Notes: generated by a model not told the origin, from the letters alone. Counted from the first letter of the stretch, positions 26,245 to 35,465 are shown. The stretch: DNA of 51,089 nt from JBHELG01 sp046263195 (GCA_046263195.1 JBHELG010000031.1:1-51089), one strand, 5' to 3'. Numbers and translations: made by a program.

Positions 26245-27393
26245 GTGCGTCTCTTGTGGCTGACGAACGATTTCCCGCCACGCGCCGGCGGGATCGAACG
26301 TTTCGTGGCGAACCTCGCGCTTCGCATCTGTCCTGAGGAGTCGGTTGTGATCGCGCCGGATCACAGTGGGGCGGCCCTACACGACGCCGCTCAGCCGTTC
26401 CCGGTCGTGCGTAGTCCGGGGCGGATCCTGCCCTCTCCCGCCATCTTGCGCCTGGTCCGTGCGGTGTCCCGCCAGCACCGCCCAGACGTCGTCGTGCTCG
26501 GGGCGTCCTGGCCACTCGGGGAACTGGCAGCGTCACTCGGCCGTGACCCGGGCCTGCCGGTCGTGACCCTCACCCACGGTCTGGAGGCTGGGCTCGCCGG
26601 AGTTGGACTCGGCTCGTTGGTACGGCGTGCCACCCGGGGCTGTGCCGCTGTCACCACCATCAGCGCCTACGCGGAGGCAAGGCTACGTCCCTACCTCGCC
26701 GCTCCGCTCGTAGCGCGGGTGCCGCCTGGGGTTGACGTGGAGGCCTTTCGTCCTGGCAGCGACGGAAGCGGTTTCCGGGCCCGGCTCGGCATACCCGCCG
26801 ACGCCCTGCTCGTGGGGTGCGTCGCCCGTCTCGTGCGACGCAAGGGTCAGGACGTCCTGCTCGCGGCATGGCCGGCCGTACGCCGGCAGCACCCGGAGGC
26901 CTGGCTCGTGCTCGTCGGCAACGGACCATTGGAAGCCACGCTGCGTCGTTCCGTCTCTCGCCTCGGTCCCGACTCCCACGTCGTCTTTGCCGGGACGCTG
27001 GCGTGGGAACACTTGCCTGCCGCCTATGCGGCGCTCGAGGTCTTCGCCATGCCGTGCCGCACCCGGCTCGGCGGTATCGACGTCGAGGGCCTCGGGATCG
27101 CGTACCTGGAGGCGCAGGCCACCGGCCTACCGGTCGTGGCCGGACGCTCCGGAGGCGCCCCGGAGGCGCTCCGGGACGGCGACACCGGCGTCGTCATAGA
27201 CGGCAACGACCCGGGCGCGGTCGCAGAGGCGGTCGCCAGCCTGCTCGGGGACGGGGGGAGGCGGCGCGCGATGGGGGAGCGGGCCCGGGCTTGGGCAGTC
27301 GAGCGCTGGTCGTGGGAGGCCAGCTCCGACCGCTTCCAGCGAGTGCTGGACGCGGTGGCCAGGGGACGGACAGGCGACCTCGACCCGCGCTAG
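26245..27393 (+). CDS. GT4-family glycosyltransferase, PimB-like
   Basis: This 382-residue GT-B enzyme resembles actinobacterial GDP-mannose-dependent mannosyltransferases of phosphatidylinositol mannoside synthesis. It opens LLWLTNDFPPRAGGIERFV, has the donor-site lysine region VARLVRRKGQDVLL and the E-x7-E-like motif GIDVEGLGIAYLEAQATGLPVVAG. GTG 26245 starts one base after the M48 stop, behind GGAGGCAGGC. The acceptor and sugar are inferred, not shown; other GT4 lipid or capsule transferases look alike. Confidence 0.87.
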   Translation: MRLLWLTNDFPPRAGGIERFVANLALRICPEESVVIAPDHSGAALHDAAQPFPVVRSPGRILPSPAILRLVRAVSRQHRPDVVVLGASWPLGELAASLGRDPGLPVVTLTHGLEAGLAGVGLGSLVRRATRGCAAVTTISAYAEARLRPYLAAPLVARVPPGVDVEAFRPGSDGSGFRARLGIPADALLVGCVARLVRRKGQDVLLAAWPAVRRQHPEAWLVLVGNGPLEATLRRSVSRLGPDSHVVFAGTLAWEHLPAAYAALEVFAMPCRTRLGGIDVEGLGIAYLEAQATGLPVVAGRSGGAPEALRDGDTGVVIDGNDPGAVAEAVASLLGDGGRRRAMGERARAWAVERWSWEASSDRFQRVLDAVARGRTGDLDPR

Positions 27394-27449
27394 TGACCTG
27401 GACCGCACGGGGGGCTGCCGCGGGTCCGAGACGGCTACCCTGCGCGTCC

Positions 27450-27953
27450 ATGCAGCTTCTCGAGCTCATCCCCGTCCTTCGTGACCTGCCGCCGGAGGTG
27501 ACGGTTGCGCTCATAGCCACGCTGCCCGTTTTCGAGCTGCGGGGCGCAGTTCCCGTGGGGATGCTCGTGTTCGGTCTCGGTGCCGTGGAGACGTTCGCTG
27601 CCGCGGTCGTAGGCAACATGCTGCCCATCCCGCTGCTCGTGTGGTTTCTCGACCCGGCTCAGCGTTGGTTGTCGGAGCACTCGCGGATGTTCCGGCGCTT
27701 CTTCGCCTGGCTTTTCGCGCGTACGCGGGCGAAGCACGGTCCCGCCTACGAGCGCTTCCGCGACCTCGCCCTCGTCTTGTTCGTGGGAGTGCCCCTGCCC
27801 GGTACCGGGGGCTGGGCCGGTGCCGCGGCGGCCTTCGTGTTCGGGGTCGACAAGCTCCGGGCGGTCCTTCTCATCCTCGCCGGGGTCATGCTCGCAGGGA
27901 TCGCGGTGACGCTCCTCGTCGCGACCGGGCGGCTGGCTGTCACCGGCTGGTAG
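27450..27953 (+). CDS. COG2426/PF06695 membrane protein (putative small multidrug export family)
   Basis: This 167-residue integral membrane protein has four or so helices and the family features ELRGAVPVGM, the NMLPIPLLVWFLDP region and FVGVPLPGTGGWAGA. The family is labelled small multidrug exporter but transport has rarely been shown. ATG 27450 gives the normal length. Upstream sequence lacks a strong Shine-Dalgarno. It lies between the glycosyltransferase and an esterase, all on the plus strand with short gaps. Confidence 0.85.
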   Translation: MQLLELIPVLRDLPPEVTVALIATLPVFELRGAVPVGMLVFGLGAVETFAAAVVGNMLPIPLLVWFLDPAQRWLSEHSRMFRRFFAWLFARTRAKHGPAYERFRDLALVLFVGVPLPGTGGWAGAAAAFVFGVDKLRAVLLILAGVMLAGIAVTLLVATGRLAVTGW

Positions 27954-27967
27954 CCCGGAGGCGCTGC

Positions 27968-28753
27968 GTGACGCGGGACGAGGTGATCTCCGGGGCGGCT
28001 GCCTGGTCCTATCGCGGGCACGGCGCGAACGCCGCTGCCGGCGTCGTCGTGGTCCACGGCTTCCTGGGCAATCCGGCCTCGACACGCCCACTCGGCGAAG
28101 CACTTGCAGAGGCGGGTTACGCGGTTGAGGTGCCCCGCCTGCCGGGACACGGCACTTCCTGGCGGGATCTGGCCCGAACCCGCTATCCCGATTGGCGTCG
28201 AGCGGTCGAGGCGGTCTACGACGAGCTCGCGTCCCGCTGCCGAACAATCGTCCTCGTCGGTCTCTCCGCCGGCGGGACGATCGTGCTCGACATCGCGGGC
28301 GGAAAGGGTTCAGGCCACCTCGCCGGGGTCGTCACCATCAACGCTCTCGTGCTCGATCGGGAGGAGCTGGTTGCCAGGCTGGCACCGGTTCTCCGCTTCG
28401 TCCTGCCCGTCGCCACGGCCGGCGTGGCTGGCATGCGGAAGAATGACATCGCCAAGGGAGGTGACGAGAAGGCCTACTCGCTCGTACCCTCCCAGGCCGG
28501 ATACTCATTGGCCCGGCAACTGCCTCGCATTCGTCGTGCGCTCGCCGACATCACCGTCCCCGCCCTCGTCGTCCGTTCCGCCGAGGACCACACCGTGCCT
28601 CCCCGCAATTCTGTCGCGCTCCTGGAGCGGCTCGGCGGTGAGGACATCAGCGCGCTCGTCCTCCAGCGGTCCTATCACGTCGCGACCCTCGACCATGACG
28701 CGGAGCGGCTATCACGCGCGATCCGCGACTTCGTGGCACGGGTCACGCGCTAG
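27968..28753 (+). CDS. Alpha/beta hydrolase, carboxylesterase/monoacylglycerol lipase type
   Basis: This 261-residue hydrolase has the oxyanion region VVVHGFLGNPASTRPLGEAL, nucleophile elbow GLSAGG, acid in VVRSAEDHTVPP and base in RSYHVATLDHDAE. These match Est30-like carboxylesterases and bacterial monoacylglycerol lipases. GTG 27968 follows GGAGGCGCTGC, 14 bases after the previous stop. It probably acts on short- or medium-chain esters or monoglycerides. No signal peptide. Confidence 0.88.
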   Translation: MTRDEVISGAAAWSYRGHGANAAAGVVVVHGFLGNPASTRPLGEALAEAGYAVEVPRLPGHGTSWRDLARTRYPDWRRAVEAVYDELASRCRTIVLVGLSAGGTIVLDIAGGKGSGHLAGVVTINALVLDREELVARLAPVLRFVLPVATAGVAGMRKNDIAKGGDEKAYSLVPSQAGYSLARQLPRIRRALADITVPALVVRSAEDHTVPPRNSVALLERLGGEDISALVLQRSYHVATLDHDAERLSRAIRDFVARVTR

Positions 28754-28793
28754 TCAGCCCCTTCGCGCCCTCGTCCTGCCTACGAGCCAGGAT

Positions 28794-29957
28794 CTAGCCA
28801 ACGATGGGGCCCAGGTCCGGCAGCGGCGGGAGGCAGATGCGGCCGATGCATCGGCCCTGGCCCCCACCCCCGGCGGGGGGTGGTTGGACTCGCGGAGGGA
28901 TCCGCAGTGAGAACGCTCCCGCATCGTCGATCATGACGGGGTGTTGGGGACCGTGCGGTCTCTGGTTCGCCGTACGCTGCGTCGTCGGCGGGGCGGCGTA
29001 GGCGAAGGCCTCCTGCACGGTGATGTCACCGTTGCGGTCGGGGTCGTTCGCCGCCCGGGCAATGAGAGCCCGCTCGAACAGGAAGTAGCCCCAGACGGAG
29101 TTCGCGACAGAGGGATCCTCGTATGACTTCTCCGGTTCCCGCGCGGAGAAGGTCAGGAGGCGGCCTGGTCGGCGCAGGCCCAGCTCTTCGAACCCGGCTG
29201 CCTCGCAGGTGCTCAAAGTGACCCACATGCGGCCCGCGTTGACCGCGGCCAAGCGGTCGACGAACTCGCGGTCGACCATGTGCTGGTTGTCGGCGGGCCA
29301 GATGCCCTCGTCGGGGACCTCCGGGTCGGCGTCAGCGTTGCGGTCCTTCCACTGCTTCGTGTGCCCGCTGTAGTGGAAGACGGCGGTGGAGGCACGGTCG
29401 GTCTTGCTCGCCAACCATGCGATGGCCTGCTCGATGGCGGGTCGCGTCGCGGCCAGGTCGGTGAGCAGCACGATGTGGTCGGAGCGCCAGCCCAGACTGA
29501 GTAGGTAGCGGTGGAGGTCCTCAGCGTCCTGGCGGGATCCGACGTTCGTGCGGGTCGGGCCATGATGTTGGTTGACGCCGATGAGCACCGCCCAAAGGCT
29601 CGTGGCCGGGTCGTTTGGGTCCTGCACGGCGCTGGCCTGAGCGGCGAAGACCCGCGCGAAGTCGGCCGATTGGGGTGAAGCCGGGGGTGTCGGGACCGGA
29701 ACCGCCTGTCCCGGAGCGTCAGGGGAGGCGACGTCCCGGCCCGGGGCGAGGCTCTCGCCAAGCGGGAGGGGCTGACCAGTCACGGTGCCGTCCGTGACCA
29801 GACCTGCGGCATCCTCTGCTGTCCCCGGGGGGCCTATCTGGTCAGGACCTTCGAAACGGGGAACGACCCAGGCGACCTGCAGGAGGGCGAGCACGACCGC
29901 TACGAGGAGCGCGTGACGTGAACGGCGGTGACGGTCAGCCGTGACGGGTTCAGTCAT
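28794..29957 (-). CDS. Membrane-anchored caspase-like (C14) protein with EF-hand loop
   Basis: This 387-residue protein has one N-terminal membrane anchor (ALLVAVVLALLQVAWVV, 16-32), a Pro-rich linker (35-100) and a caspase-fold domain (about 120-325). The fold starts WAVLIGVNQHHGP, with candidate catalytic H199 in HYSGH and C251 in LSTCEAAG; the usual DxCHSG around the cysteine is altered. DPDRNGDITVQE (305-316) is a full EF-hand loop. The C-terminus is Pro/Gly-rich with two cysteines. ATG 29957 follows AGGAGACGCAC. Topology suggests the domain is outside the cell. Calcium-dependent arginine- or lysine-specific proteolysis, as in metacaspases, is inference. Confidence 0.82.
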   Translation of the reverse strand: MTEPVTADRHRRSRHALLVAVVLALLQVAWVVPRFEGPDQIGPPGTAEDAAGLVTDGTVTGQPLPLGESLAPGRDVASPDAPGQAVPVPTPPASPQSADFARVFAAQASAVQDPNDPATSLWAVLIGVNQHHGPTRTNVGSRQDAEDLHRYLLSLGWRSDHIVLLTDLAATRPAIEQAIAWLASKTDRASTAVFHYSGHTKQWKDRNADADPEVPDEGIWPADNQHMVDREFVDRLAAVNAGRMWVTLSTCEAAGFEELGLRRPGRLLTFSAREPEKSYEDPSVANSVWGYFLFERALIARAANDPDRNGDITVQEAFAYAAPPTTQRTANQRPHGPQHPVMIDDAGAFSLRIPPRVQPPPAGGGGQGRCIGRICLPPLPDLGPIVG

Positions 29958-30222
29958 GTGCGTCTCCTGGCGTTATGGGACCCTCTCCGCCCCGCACCCG
30001 GCGGCAGCCAGCCCGGCCGGCCCCTGAGCGTCACCTGCCCGGCGCCTGAGGCCGCACTGAGCACGCCCCGGGGTGATGTTCTCGCGGGCACCCTAGTCAA
30101 TTTCCACGCGTGGGGGCCCCTCACCTTCACCCCGACCTCCCCGAATGGGCGGTGGCGACGCGGTCCCCGGAATGATGCGACCGAGGCCCCTGGCGAGCCT
30201 CGTTCTGCCCGCTGTGGGCCCC

Positions 30223-30969
30223 TCACAGGTGCCTGTCGAGGATGGCAGGGAGCTCATGGAGACGTCGGATCAGGCTCATCTCTCTGCCGTCCGGCTGCTC
30301 CTGCCGCCACTGGTGCGTCAGGATCCCCCCGGCCAAGCCCGCCGCGAGAGCACCCTCGATATCGTCACGCAGTCGGTCGCCGACGTGCACAGCGTCGCGG
30401 GGCGCCACACCGAGTTCAGCGAGCACGTGGTGGAAGATACGTGGATCGGGCTTGCGAGTACCGAGCTCGGAGGAGAACACCCCAGCATCGATGAGCTCGG
30501 CGAGGCCGAGCAACTCGAGATCCTCACGCAACAGCTCCGGCAGGAAGTGGGCGTTGGACACGAATCCGATGGACAGTCCGCGCTGGCGGAGCTCGCCGAG
30601 CACCTCGCGCGTCTCGCCTGGAAGGACGATGCAGGAACGGAAGGCGAGGTGGTCGAGGGTGACGATGCGATGGACGACCTCCGGCGGGAGCGTGAGACCC
30701 AGCCCGGCGAGCACCTCCTCGTAGACGGCGAGCACGTCGAGCTCCTCGAGGCGTCGCTCTACGTAGCTCGCTTCTACGATCTCGTCGACCGCCGCCGCCA
30801 CGAGGCGCACGAGCCGGCTGGCGTGGGGTACCCGACCCGCGGCCTCCTGGTCGACCGCCGCGACCACGAGTTCGTGCACCCGCCCGTACGCGTCGAGCAA
30901 CGCCTCCTCGGTGCGGCGAAAGTCGACGAGGGTATGACCATAATCGAACAGAACGGCACGTAGTGGCAC
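30223..30969 (-). CDS. HAD-superfamily hydrolase
   Basis: This 248-residue protein has HAD motif I FDYGHTLVD (nucleophile D9), a helical cap, motif II around FVSNAHF, motif III lysine in GTRKPDP and motif IV VGDRLRDDIEGA. The general acid/base Asp two residues after the nucleophile is replaced by Gly (D-Y-G), as in some HAD branches, which may slow phosphatase turnover. It is most likely a small-molecule phosphatase or dehalogenase-like enzyme. Substrate unknown. Confidence 0.87.
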   Translation of the reverse strand: MPLRAVLFDYGHTLVDFRRTEEALLDAYGRVHELVVAAVDQEAAGRVPHASRLVRLVAAAVDEIVEASYVERRLEELDVLAVYEEVLAGLGLTLPPEVVHRIVTLDHLAFRSCIVLPGETREVLGELRQRGLSIGFVSNAHFLPELLREDLELLGLAELIDAGVFSSELGTRKPDPRIFHHVLAELGVAPRDAVHVGDRLRDDIEGALAAGLAGGILTHQWRQEQPDGREMSLIRRLHELPAILDRHL

Positions 30970-31124
30970 AGCATCTCCTTGTTCGACCGCTCATCGGAGC
31001 GTGCCGCACAGCCTGGCACCCGGCTGAAGTGACGTGCCCGGGATGAGCTGCGCCTCGAACTAGTAGGGTCGGGGACTGGCCCGGGATGCGCAACGGGATG
31101 GTTCACGAAGGAGGCGGGGCGGGA

Positions 31125-32075
31125 GTGGAGGCGATCGCGGTAGGTGTCGACGTCGGGGGGACGAAGCTGCTGGCAGCCGCGGTGGGCAGCGACGGGACCA
31201 TCGTCGCGCGAGAGCGGCTCTCGAGTCCTCGCGGTGACCCCGAGGGCCTCGTCGCGAGGATCACGACAGCGGCGAGCGAGCTCGGCCCCGGACTGCCGCT
31301 CGGAGTCGGCGCCGCGGGGATCGTCAGCCGCGAGGGTGTCGTGCGTTACGGCCCCAACATCAACATCCGCAACCTCGACCTGCAAGGCCGCCTCACGCGT
31401 GACCTCGACGTCCCGGTGGTCGTGCGCAACGATGCGACCGTTGCTCTCTACGGCGAGTTGCAGGCCGGAGCAGGTCGTGGCGTCCGCGACGTCGTCATGC
31501 TCACCATGGGAACGGGTGTCGGCGGGGGCATCGCGGCCGAGGGACGGCTCGTCGAGGGCGCGAACGGCATGGCCGCAGAGCTGGGCCATTTGACCGTGGA
31601 GGACGGAGGGCGACGCTGCGCGTGCGGGGGGCAGGGCCACCTCGAGGCCTACTCCTCAGGCATGGTACTGGGTCTTCGGGCCCAGGAATTGCTGCACGAG
31701 ACCGACGATCCCAGCAGCCTGCGGGGGGTCACCCTCGTGGACGGAGAGGCCGTCACGACGGCGGCGGCCAACGGCGACGACGTCGCCCTGCGTGTGCTCC
31801 GCGAGAGCGGCTACTGGCTGGGGGTCGGACTCACCTCGATCGTCAACGCGCTCGACCCCGAGCTGCTCATCCTTGGAGGGGGGGCTGCCGCAGCCGCGGC
31901 GCGGTTCCTCGTCCCGGAGGCGGTGGAGATCCTGCGCGAGCGCATACTGGGCGCCGGCCACCGACCGGTCCCCCCTCTCGTCGTCGCCGAACTCGGGGAC
32001 GATGCAGGGATGATCGGCAGCGCCCTGCTCGCCCACGCGCAGAGTCAAGTCTCCGAGGGGGACGAGGCGGCGTGA
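31125..32075 (+). CDS. ROK-family sugar kinase (glucokinase type)
   Basis: This 316-residue kinase has the ATP phosphate-binding loop GVDVGGTKLLAAAV, the substrate/catalytic segment VVRNDATVALYGE, the second ATP motif MGTGVGGGI and the ROK signature ELGHLTVEDGGRRCACGGQGHLEAY. In the zinc motif the third cysteine of CxCGxxGC is His. GTG 31125 follows AAGGAGG and matches the family N-terminus; an ATG 13 codons earlier is less likely. Its stop overlaps the next GTG. It probably phosphorylates glucose or a related sugar. Confidence 0.9.
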   Translation: MEAIAVGVDVGGTKLLAAAVGSDGTIVARERLSSPRGDPEGLVARITTAASELGPGLPLGVGAAGIVSREGVVRYGPNINIRNLDLQGRLTRDLDVPVVVRNDATVALYGELQAGAGRGVRDVVMLTMGTGVGGGIAAEGRLVEGANGMAAELGHLTVEDGGRRCACGGQGHLEAYSSGMVLGLRAQELLHETDDPSSLRGVTLVDGEAVTTAAANGDDVALRVLRESGYWLGVGLTSIVNALDPELLILGGGAAAAAARFLVPEAVEILRERILGAGHRPVPPLVVAELGDDAGMIGSALLAHAQSQVSEGDEAA

Positions 32076-32851
32076 TCAGGGTCGTCGCCTACAACATGAG
32101 CGGTGGACTCGACCCGAACGCGGTGAGCGCCGTACTGGCCGCAGTGACCCCAGACATCGTCTGCGCGGTGGAGGTCCCTCCCCGCTTCGGGTTGCGCCGG
32201 ATCGCTCGCCGAGTCGGGCTCGAGGTCGCCGCGAGCGCCGGACGCCGACGTCTGAACGTCGCGATCCTCACCGCCGAGCATGTGCGCGTCGTCAGCTCGG
32301 TGAGCCATCAGCTGTCACCCGTGCCAGGGATCGTGCCCCGCTCGGTGGCGCAGGCCATCGTGGGGGTCAGGGCGCTGCGGCTCGCCGCGTTCGCCGTCCA
32401 ACTCGGACTTCGGCCCGACGTCCGCGAAAGGCACTGCCACGACCTCGAGGAGTATCTGAGGAAGGTGAGTGCCCCTGTCGTGGTCGGTGCCGACCTCAAT
32501 GAGGGCCCGAATGGCGCCGTCGCCCAGCGTCTTTCCGCCCTGTTGCAGGACGCCCACGGCGTCTCGGGGCAGGGTCTCGGAGACACCTATCCGAACCCGG
32601 AACCGTTGTCGCGTAAGGACTATGTCTTCGTCGACCGCAGCTTGACGCTTGTGCGGGCATGGGTGCCGGACGAGCCTCCGGTTGCGGTCGCCAGCCAGCA
32701 CCGGCCGGTCGTGGCCGAGTTCGCCGAGCCCCAAGAGGACCGGACTCGCAGGCGTCCGAGTCGGGCAGCCATAGCGAGACGGTCAGCCGGCCCGGGTAGC
32801 GAATCGGCGGCGAGCCCTGCCCCCGGAGCACCGGTGGAGCCAGCTGCGTGA
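32072..32851 (+). CDS. EEP-family (endonuclease/exonuclease/phosphatase) protein with altered active site
   Basis: This 259-residue protein has the EEP fold: VVAYNMSGG (N8), metal-ligand CAVEVP (E34), VVVGADLNEGPN (D141, N143) and RKDYVFVD (D183). The usual catalytic His in the THL-type motif is Gln (AVQLGL, Q110), and the Asp of the final SDH motif is Gln (SQHRPV, Q209/H210). It may therefore have weakened or changed activity. The last 40 residues are Pro/Arg-rich. GTG 32072 overlaps the kinase stop and its own stop overlaps the S9 start (both GTGA). Confidence 0.8.
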   Translation: MIRVVAYNMSGGLDPNAVSAVLAAVTPDIVCAVEVPPRFGLRRIARRVGLEVAASAGRRRLNVAILTAEHVRVVSSVSHQLSPVPGIVPRSVAQAIVGVRALRLAAFAVQLGLRPDVRERHCHDLEEYLRKVSAPVVVGADLNEGPNGAVAQRLSALLQDAHGVSGQGLGDTYPNPEPLSRKDYVFVDRSLTLVRAWVPDEPPVAVASQHRPVVAEFAEPQEDRTRRRPSRAAIARRSAGPGSESAASPAPGAPVEPAA

Positions 32852-34986
32852 CAGCGCCTTCCGCGCCCCCTCCCAACGACCACTTTCCCCGCCAGTCGGC
32901 CCGAACCCGTCGCTTCACCCTGGGTCGCCCCCGGGACATCGCGGTCGCCGCTGACGGGAGCCGAGTGGTCTACCTGCGCTCATTGCATGGGGAGGACCCC
33001 CTCAACCGCCTCTGGACGTTCGAACTCTCGACGTGTCGTGAGCGTCAGCTAGCCGATCCCGTTGCTCTGCTGGGAGCGGGCCTGCAGCAGGAGGACCAGG
33101 AGGAGCTCCCATCCGAGGAGCGCGTCCGCCGCGAGCGTAGGCGCGAGAGTGCGGGTGGGATCGTCGCGTTCGCGGGTGACCGTCATCTGACCACGCTGAC
33201 CTTCGGGCTCGCGGGCCGGCTCTTTCTCGCCGATGTCGCAGGCGGCGAGGTGCGGGAGCTGGCCTCGGCGGGGCCGGTGTTCGACCCCCGCCCCGACCCC
33301 AGCGGGCAGCGGGTGGCTTATGTGAGCCAGGGCGCTCTCTACTTGGTCGAGCGCGATGGCCGGGACGGGCGACTGCTTGCCGGCGGGGACGAGCTGAGCT
33401 GGGGGCTGGCAGAATTCGTTGCTGCCGAGGAGATGGGGCGCACCCGGGGCTTCTGGTGGGCGCCAGGAGGCAATCGTCTCGCCGTTGCTCGCGTTGACGA
33501 GTCGAGGGTTGCGCGTTGGCACATCGGCGACCCGGTCGACCCGGTCGTCGCGCCCAACGTCGTGGCTTATCCCGCCGCCGGTACCCCGAACGCCGACATC
33601 AGCTTGTGGATCGTCGACGCCGGTCGAGAAGATGCTCGGCCACAGCCGATCCTGTGGGATCGGACCAGGTTCCCTTACCTCGCGCGTGTGCACTGGGGCA
33701 GCAACGGCCCCCTCACGCTGCTCGTGCAAGCTCGGGACCAGCGTGAGGCTCACGTGCTCGTGGCCGATGAGGACACGGGGCAGACCGAGGTGGTGCAGAT
33801 CCAGGCCGATGAGGCCTGGGTCGAACTCGTTCCCGGCTCCCCCAGCTGGCTGCCCGGCGGGAGGCTCGTCACCACCCTCGACCGGGACGACACCCGACGG
33901 CTGGCGATCGACGGGGTGCCGGTCACTCCGCCCGGGCTCCAGGTACGTCGCGTGCTCCATACCGGCAAGGAGGGGGTTCTCGTCGCCTTGTCGCAGGACC
34001 CGACCGAGATCCACATTGTTCGAGTGCCCTCCGAAGGGGGGGAACTCGAGTGGTTGACAGGCGAGACGGGCGTGCACGACGCCGCAGCCGGTGGCGACGT
34101 CGTAGTCGTGAACTCATCGATTTCCACCGCAACGGGCACGCGTTACGTCGTCCGCCGTGGGAGGCGGGAGCTTGCGGCCCTTCCCTCGCATGCGGCCGAG
34201 CCAACCGTCACTCCCAGCGTGCGTTTCCAGGAGCTCGGCCCGCGACGATTGATGTCTTCGCTGCTCCTGCCCTCCGCCCCGGACGGTCCGCTGCCGGTGC
34301 TCATGGATCCCTACGGGGGGCCCCATGTGCAGCGGGTTGTTCGAGCGCTCGGCGGCTATCTCACCGCCCAGTGGTTCGCCGACCAGGGCTTCGCGGTGCT
34401 CCTGATCGACGGACGTGGCACCCCCGGACGCGGGCCGAAGTGGGAACGCGAGGTTCACCTCGACCTTGCCGGCCCCGTGCTCGAGGACCAGGTTGAGGGC
34501 CTGCTAGCTGCAGCCGAACTCGAACCGCGGCTCGACCTCGACCGGGTCGCCATCCGCGGCTGGTCGTTCGGTGGCTATCTCGCGGCCCTGGCGGTGTTGC
34601 GCCGCCCAGACGTCTTCCACGCCGCCGTGGCAGGCGCCCCCGTGACCGACTGGAGCCTCTACGACACTCACTACACCGAGCGCTACCTGGGCCATCCCCA
34701 CGTCGAGACAGAGTCGTATCGGCGCAGCTCCATTATTGCCGACGCCGCTGGCCTGGAGCGGCCCCTGCTCCTCATCCATGGTCTCAGCGACGACAACGTG
34801 GTGGCTGCTCACTCGCTGCGCCTGTCGCGCGCGCTCCTGGAGGCCGCCCGTCCGCACACCTTTCTCCCGTTGAGCGGCGTGACACACATGACGCCCCAGG
34901 AGGTCATCGCCGAGAGCATCCTGCGGATCGAGCTGGCGTTCCTCGCGGACGCGCTCGGCCTGTCACCGAGCGATCAGGCCGGCTGA
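32848..34986 (+). CDS. S9-family prolyl oligopeptidase/dipeptidyl peptidase IV-like protein
   Basis: This 712-residue serine peptidase has an N-terminal beta-propeller (about 30-450) and a C-terminal alpha/beta hydrolase domain. Catalytic residues are S573 in GWSFGGYLAALA, D649 in HGLSDDNVV and H680 in GVTHMTPQ. The dispositions fit S9B enzymes, which cleave after Pro or Ala at peptide N-termini. No signal peptide is visible, so it is probably cytoplasmic. The GTG start overlaps the EEP stop. It is the last of three coupled genes. Confidence 0.92.
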   Translation: MTAPSAPPPNDHFPRQSARTRRFTLGRPRDIAVAADGSRVVYLRSLHGEDPLNRLWTFELSTCRERQLADPVALLGAGLQQEDQEELPSEERVRRERRRESAGGIVAFAGDRHLTTLTFGLAGRLFLADVAGGEVRELASAGPVFDPRPDPSGQRVAYVSQGALYLVERDGRDGRLLAGGDELSWGLAEFVAAEEMGRTRGFWWAPGGNRLAVARVDESRVARWHIGDPVDPVVAPNVVAYPAAGTPNADISLWIVDAGREDARPQPILWDRTRFPYLARVHWGSNGPLTLLVQARDQREAHVLVADEDTGQTEVVQIQADEAWVELVPGSPSWLPGGRLVTTLDRDDTRRLAIDGVPVTPPGLQVRRVLHTGKEGVLVALSQDPTEIHIVRVPSEGGELEWLTGETGVHDAAAGGDVVVVNSSISTATGTRYVVRRGRRELAALPSHAAEPTVTPSVRFQELGPRRLMSSLLLPSAPDGPLPVLMDPYGGPHVQRVVRALGGYLTAQWFADQGFAVLLIDGRGTPGRGPKWEREVHLDLAGPVLEDQVEGLLAAAELEPRLDLDRVAIRGWSFGGYLAALAVLRRPDVFHAAVAGAPVTDWSLYDTHYTERYLGHPHVETESYRRSSIIADAAGLERPLLLIHGLSDDNVVAAHSLRLSRALLEAARPHTFLPLSGVTHMTPQEVIAESILRIELAFLADALGLSPSDQAG

Positions 34987-35005
34987 GAGCCCCTCGACGG
35001 CCCGG

Positions 35006-35290
35006 CTATTCCGGTGGCTGCACCGGCAGGGCTGCCATATCAGCAAGTGGCAGGACCTCGTAGTGGGCGAAGTTGTAGACGGGGGAGCGGACGAGCAGCA
35101 TCTCGAGCTCTTCGTGGGACTCGACGTTGTAGATCCATGCGCCTCCGTGGCCGCCGACGATGTGGTAGCGGCCCAGAACCTTTCCCTGTTGTTCGAGCGG
35201 CTCGGCGTACTCGCTCATCCGCAGCACCGCCCTTGCCACCTCGGCGGACAGGCGTGCGAGCTCGAGACGCCAGAGGACCAGAAACTTCAT
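35006..35290 (-). CDS. Muconolactone isomerase-like small protein
   Basis: This 94-residue protein starts at ATG 35290 (GAGGGGG upstream) with KFLVLWRLELARLSAEVARAVLRMSEYAEPLEQQGKV. It continues with GGHGGAWIYNVESHEELEMLL...VYNFAHYEVLPLADM, which matches the ferredoxin-like muconolactone delta-isomerase fold. No catechol pathway genes are nearby, so a stand-alone role in a different isomerisation or as a dimeric-barrel protein is likely. Confidence 0.75.
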   Translation of the reverse strand: MKFLVLWRLELARLSAEVARAVLRMSEYAEPLEQQGKVLGRYHIVGGHGGAWIYNVESHEELEMLLVRSPVYNFAHYEVLPLADMAALPVQPPE

Positions 35291-35465
35291 CTCGACCCCC
35301 TCGATGAGTCCGGACGGCCGCATTTCGCGGCCACGTGATCCCGCCCCCCGACCGCCGCTGGTGGCGTACCGAAACGACGCTCGGACCCTGGCAATCCTCC
35401 CCCAGTCAGCCGCTGAATGCGAGAGTCAGGAATGGGTTCCTGATGAGGACGCTGGATGCCGCCGG

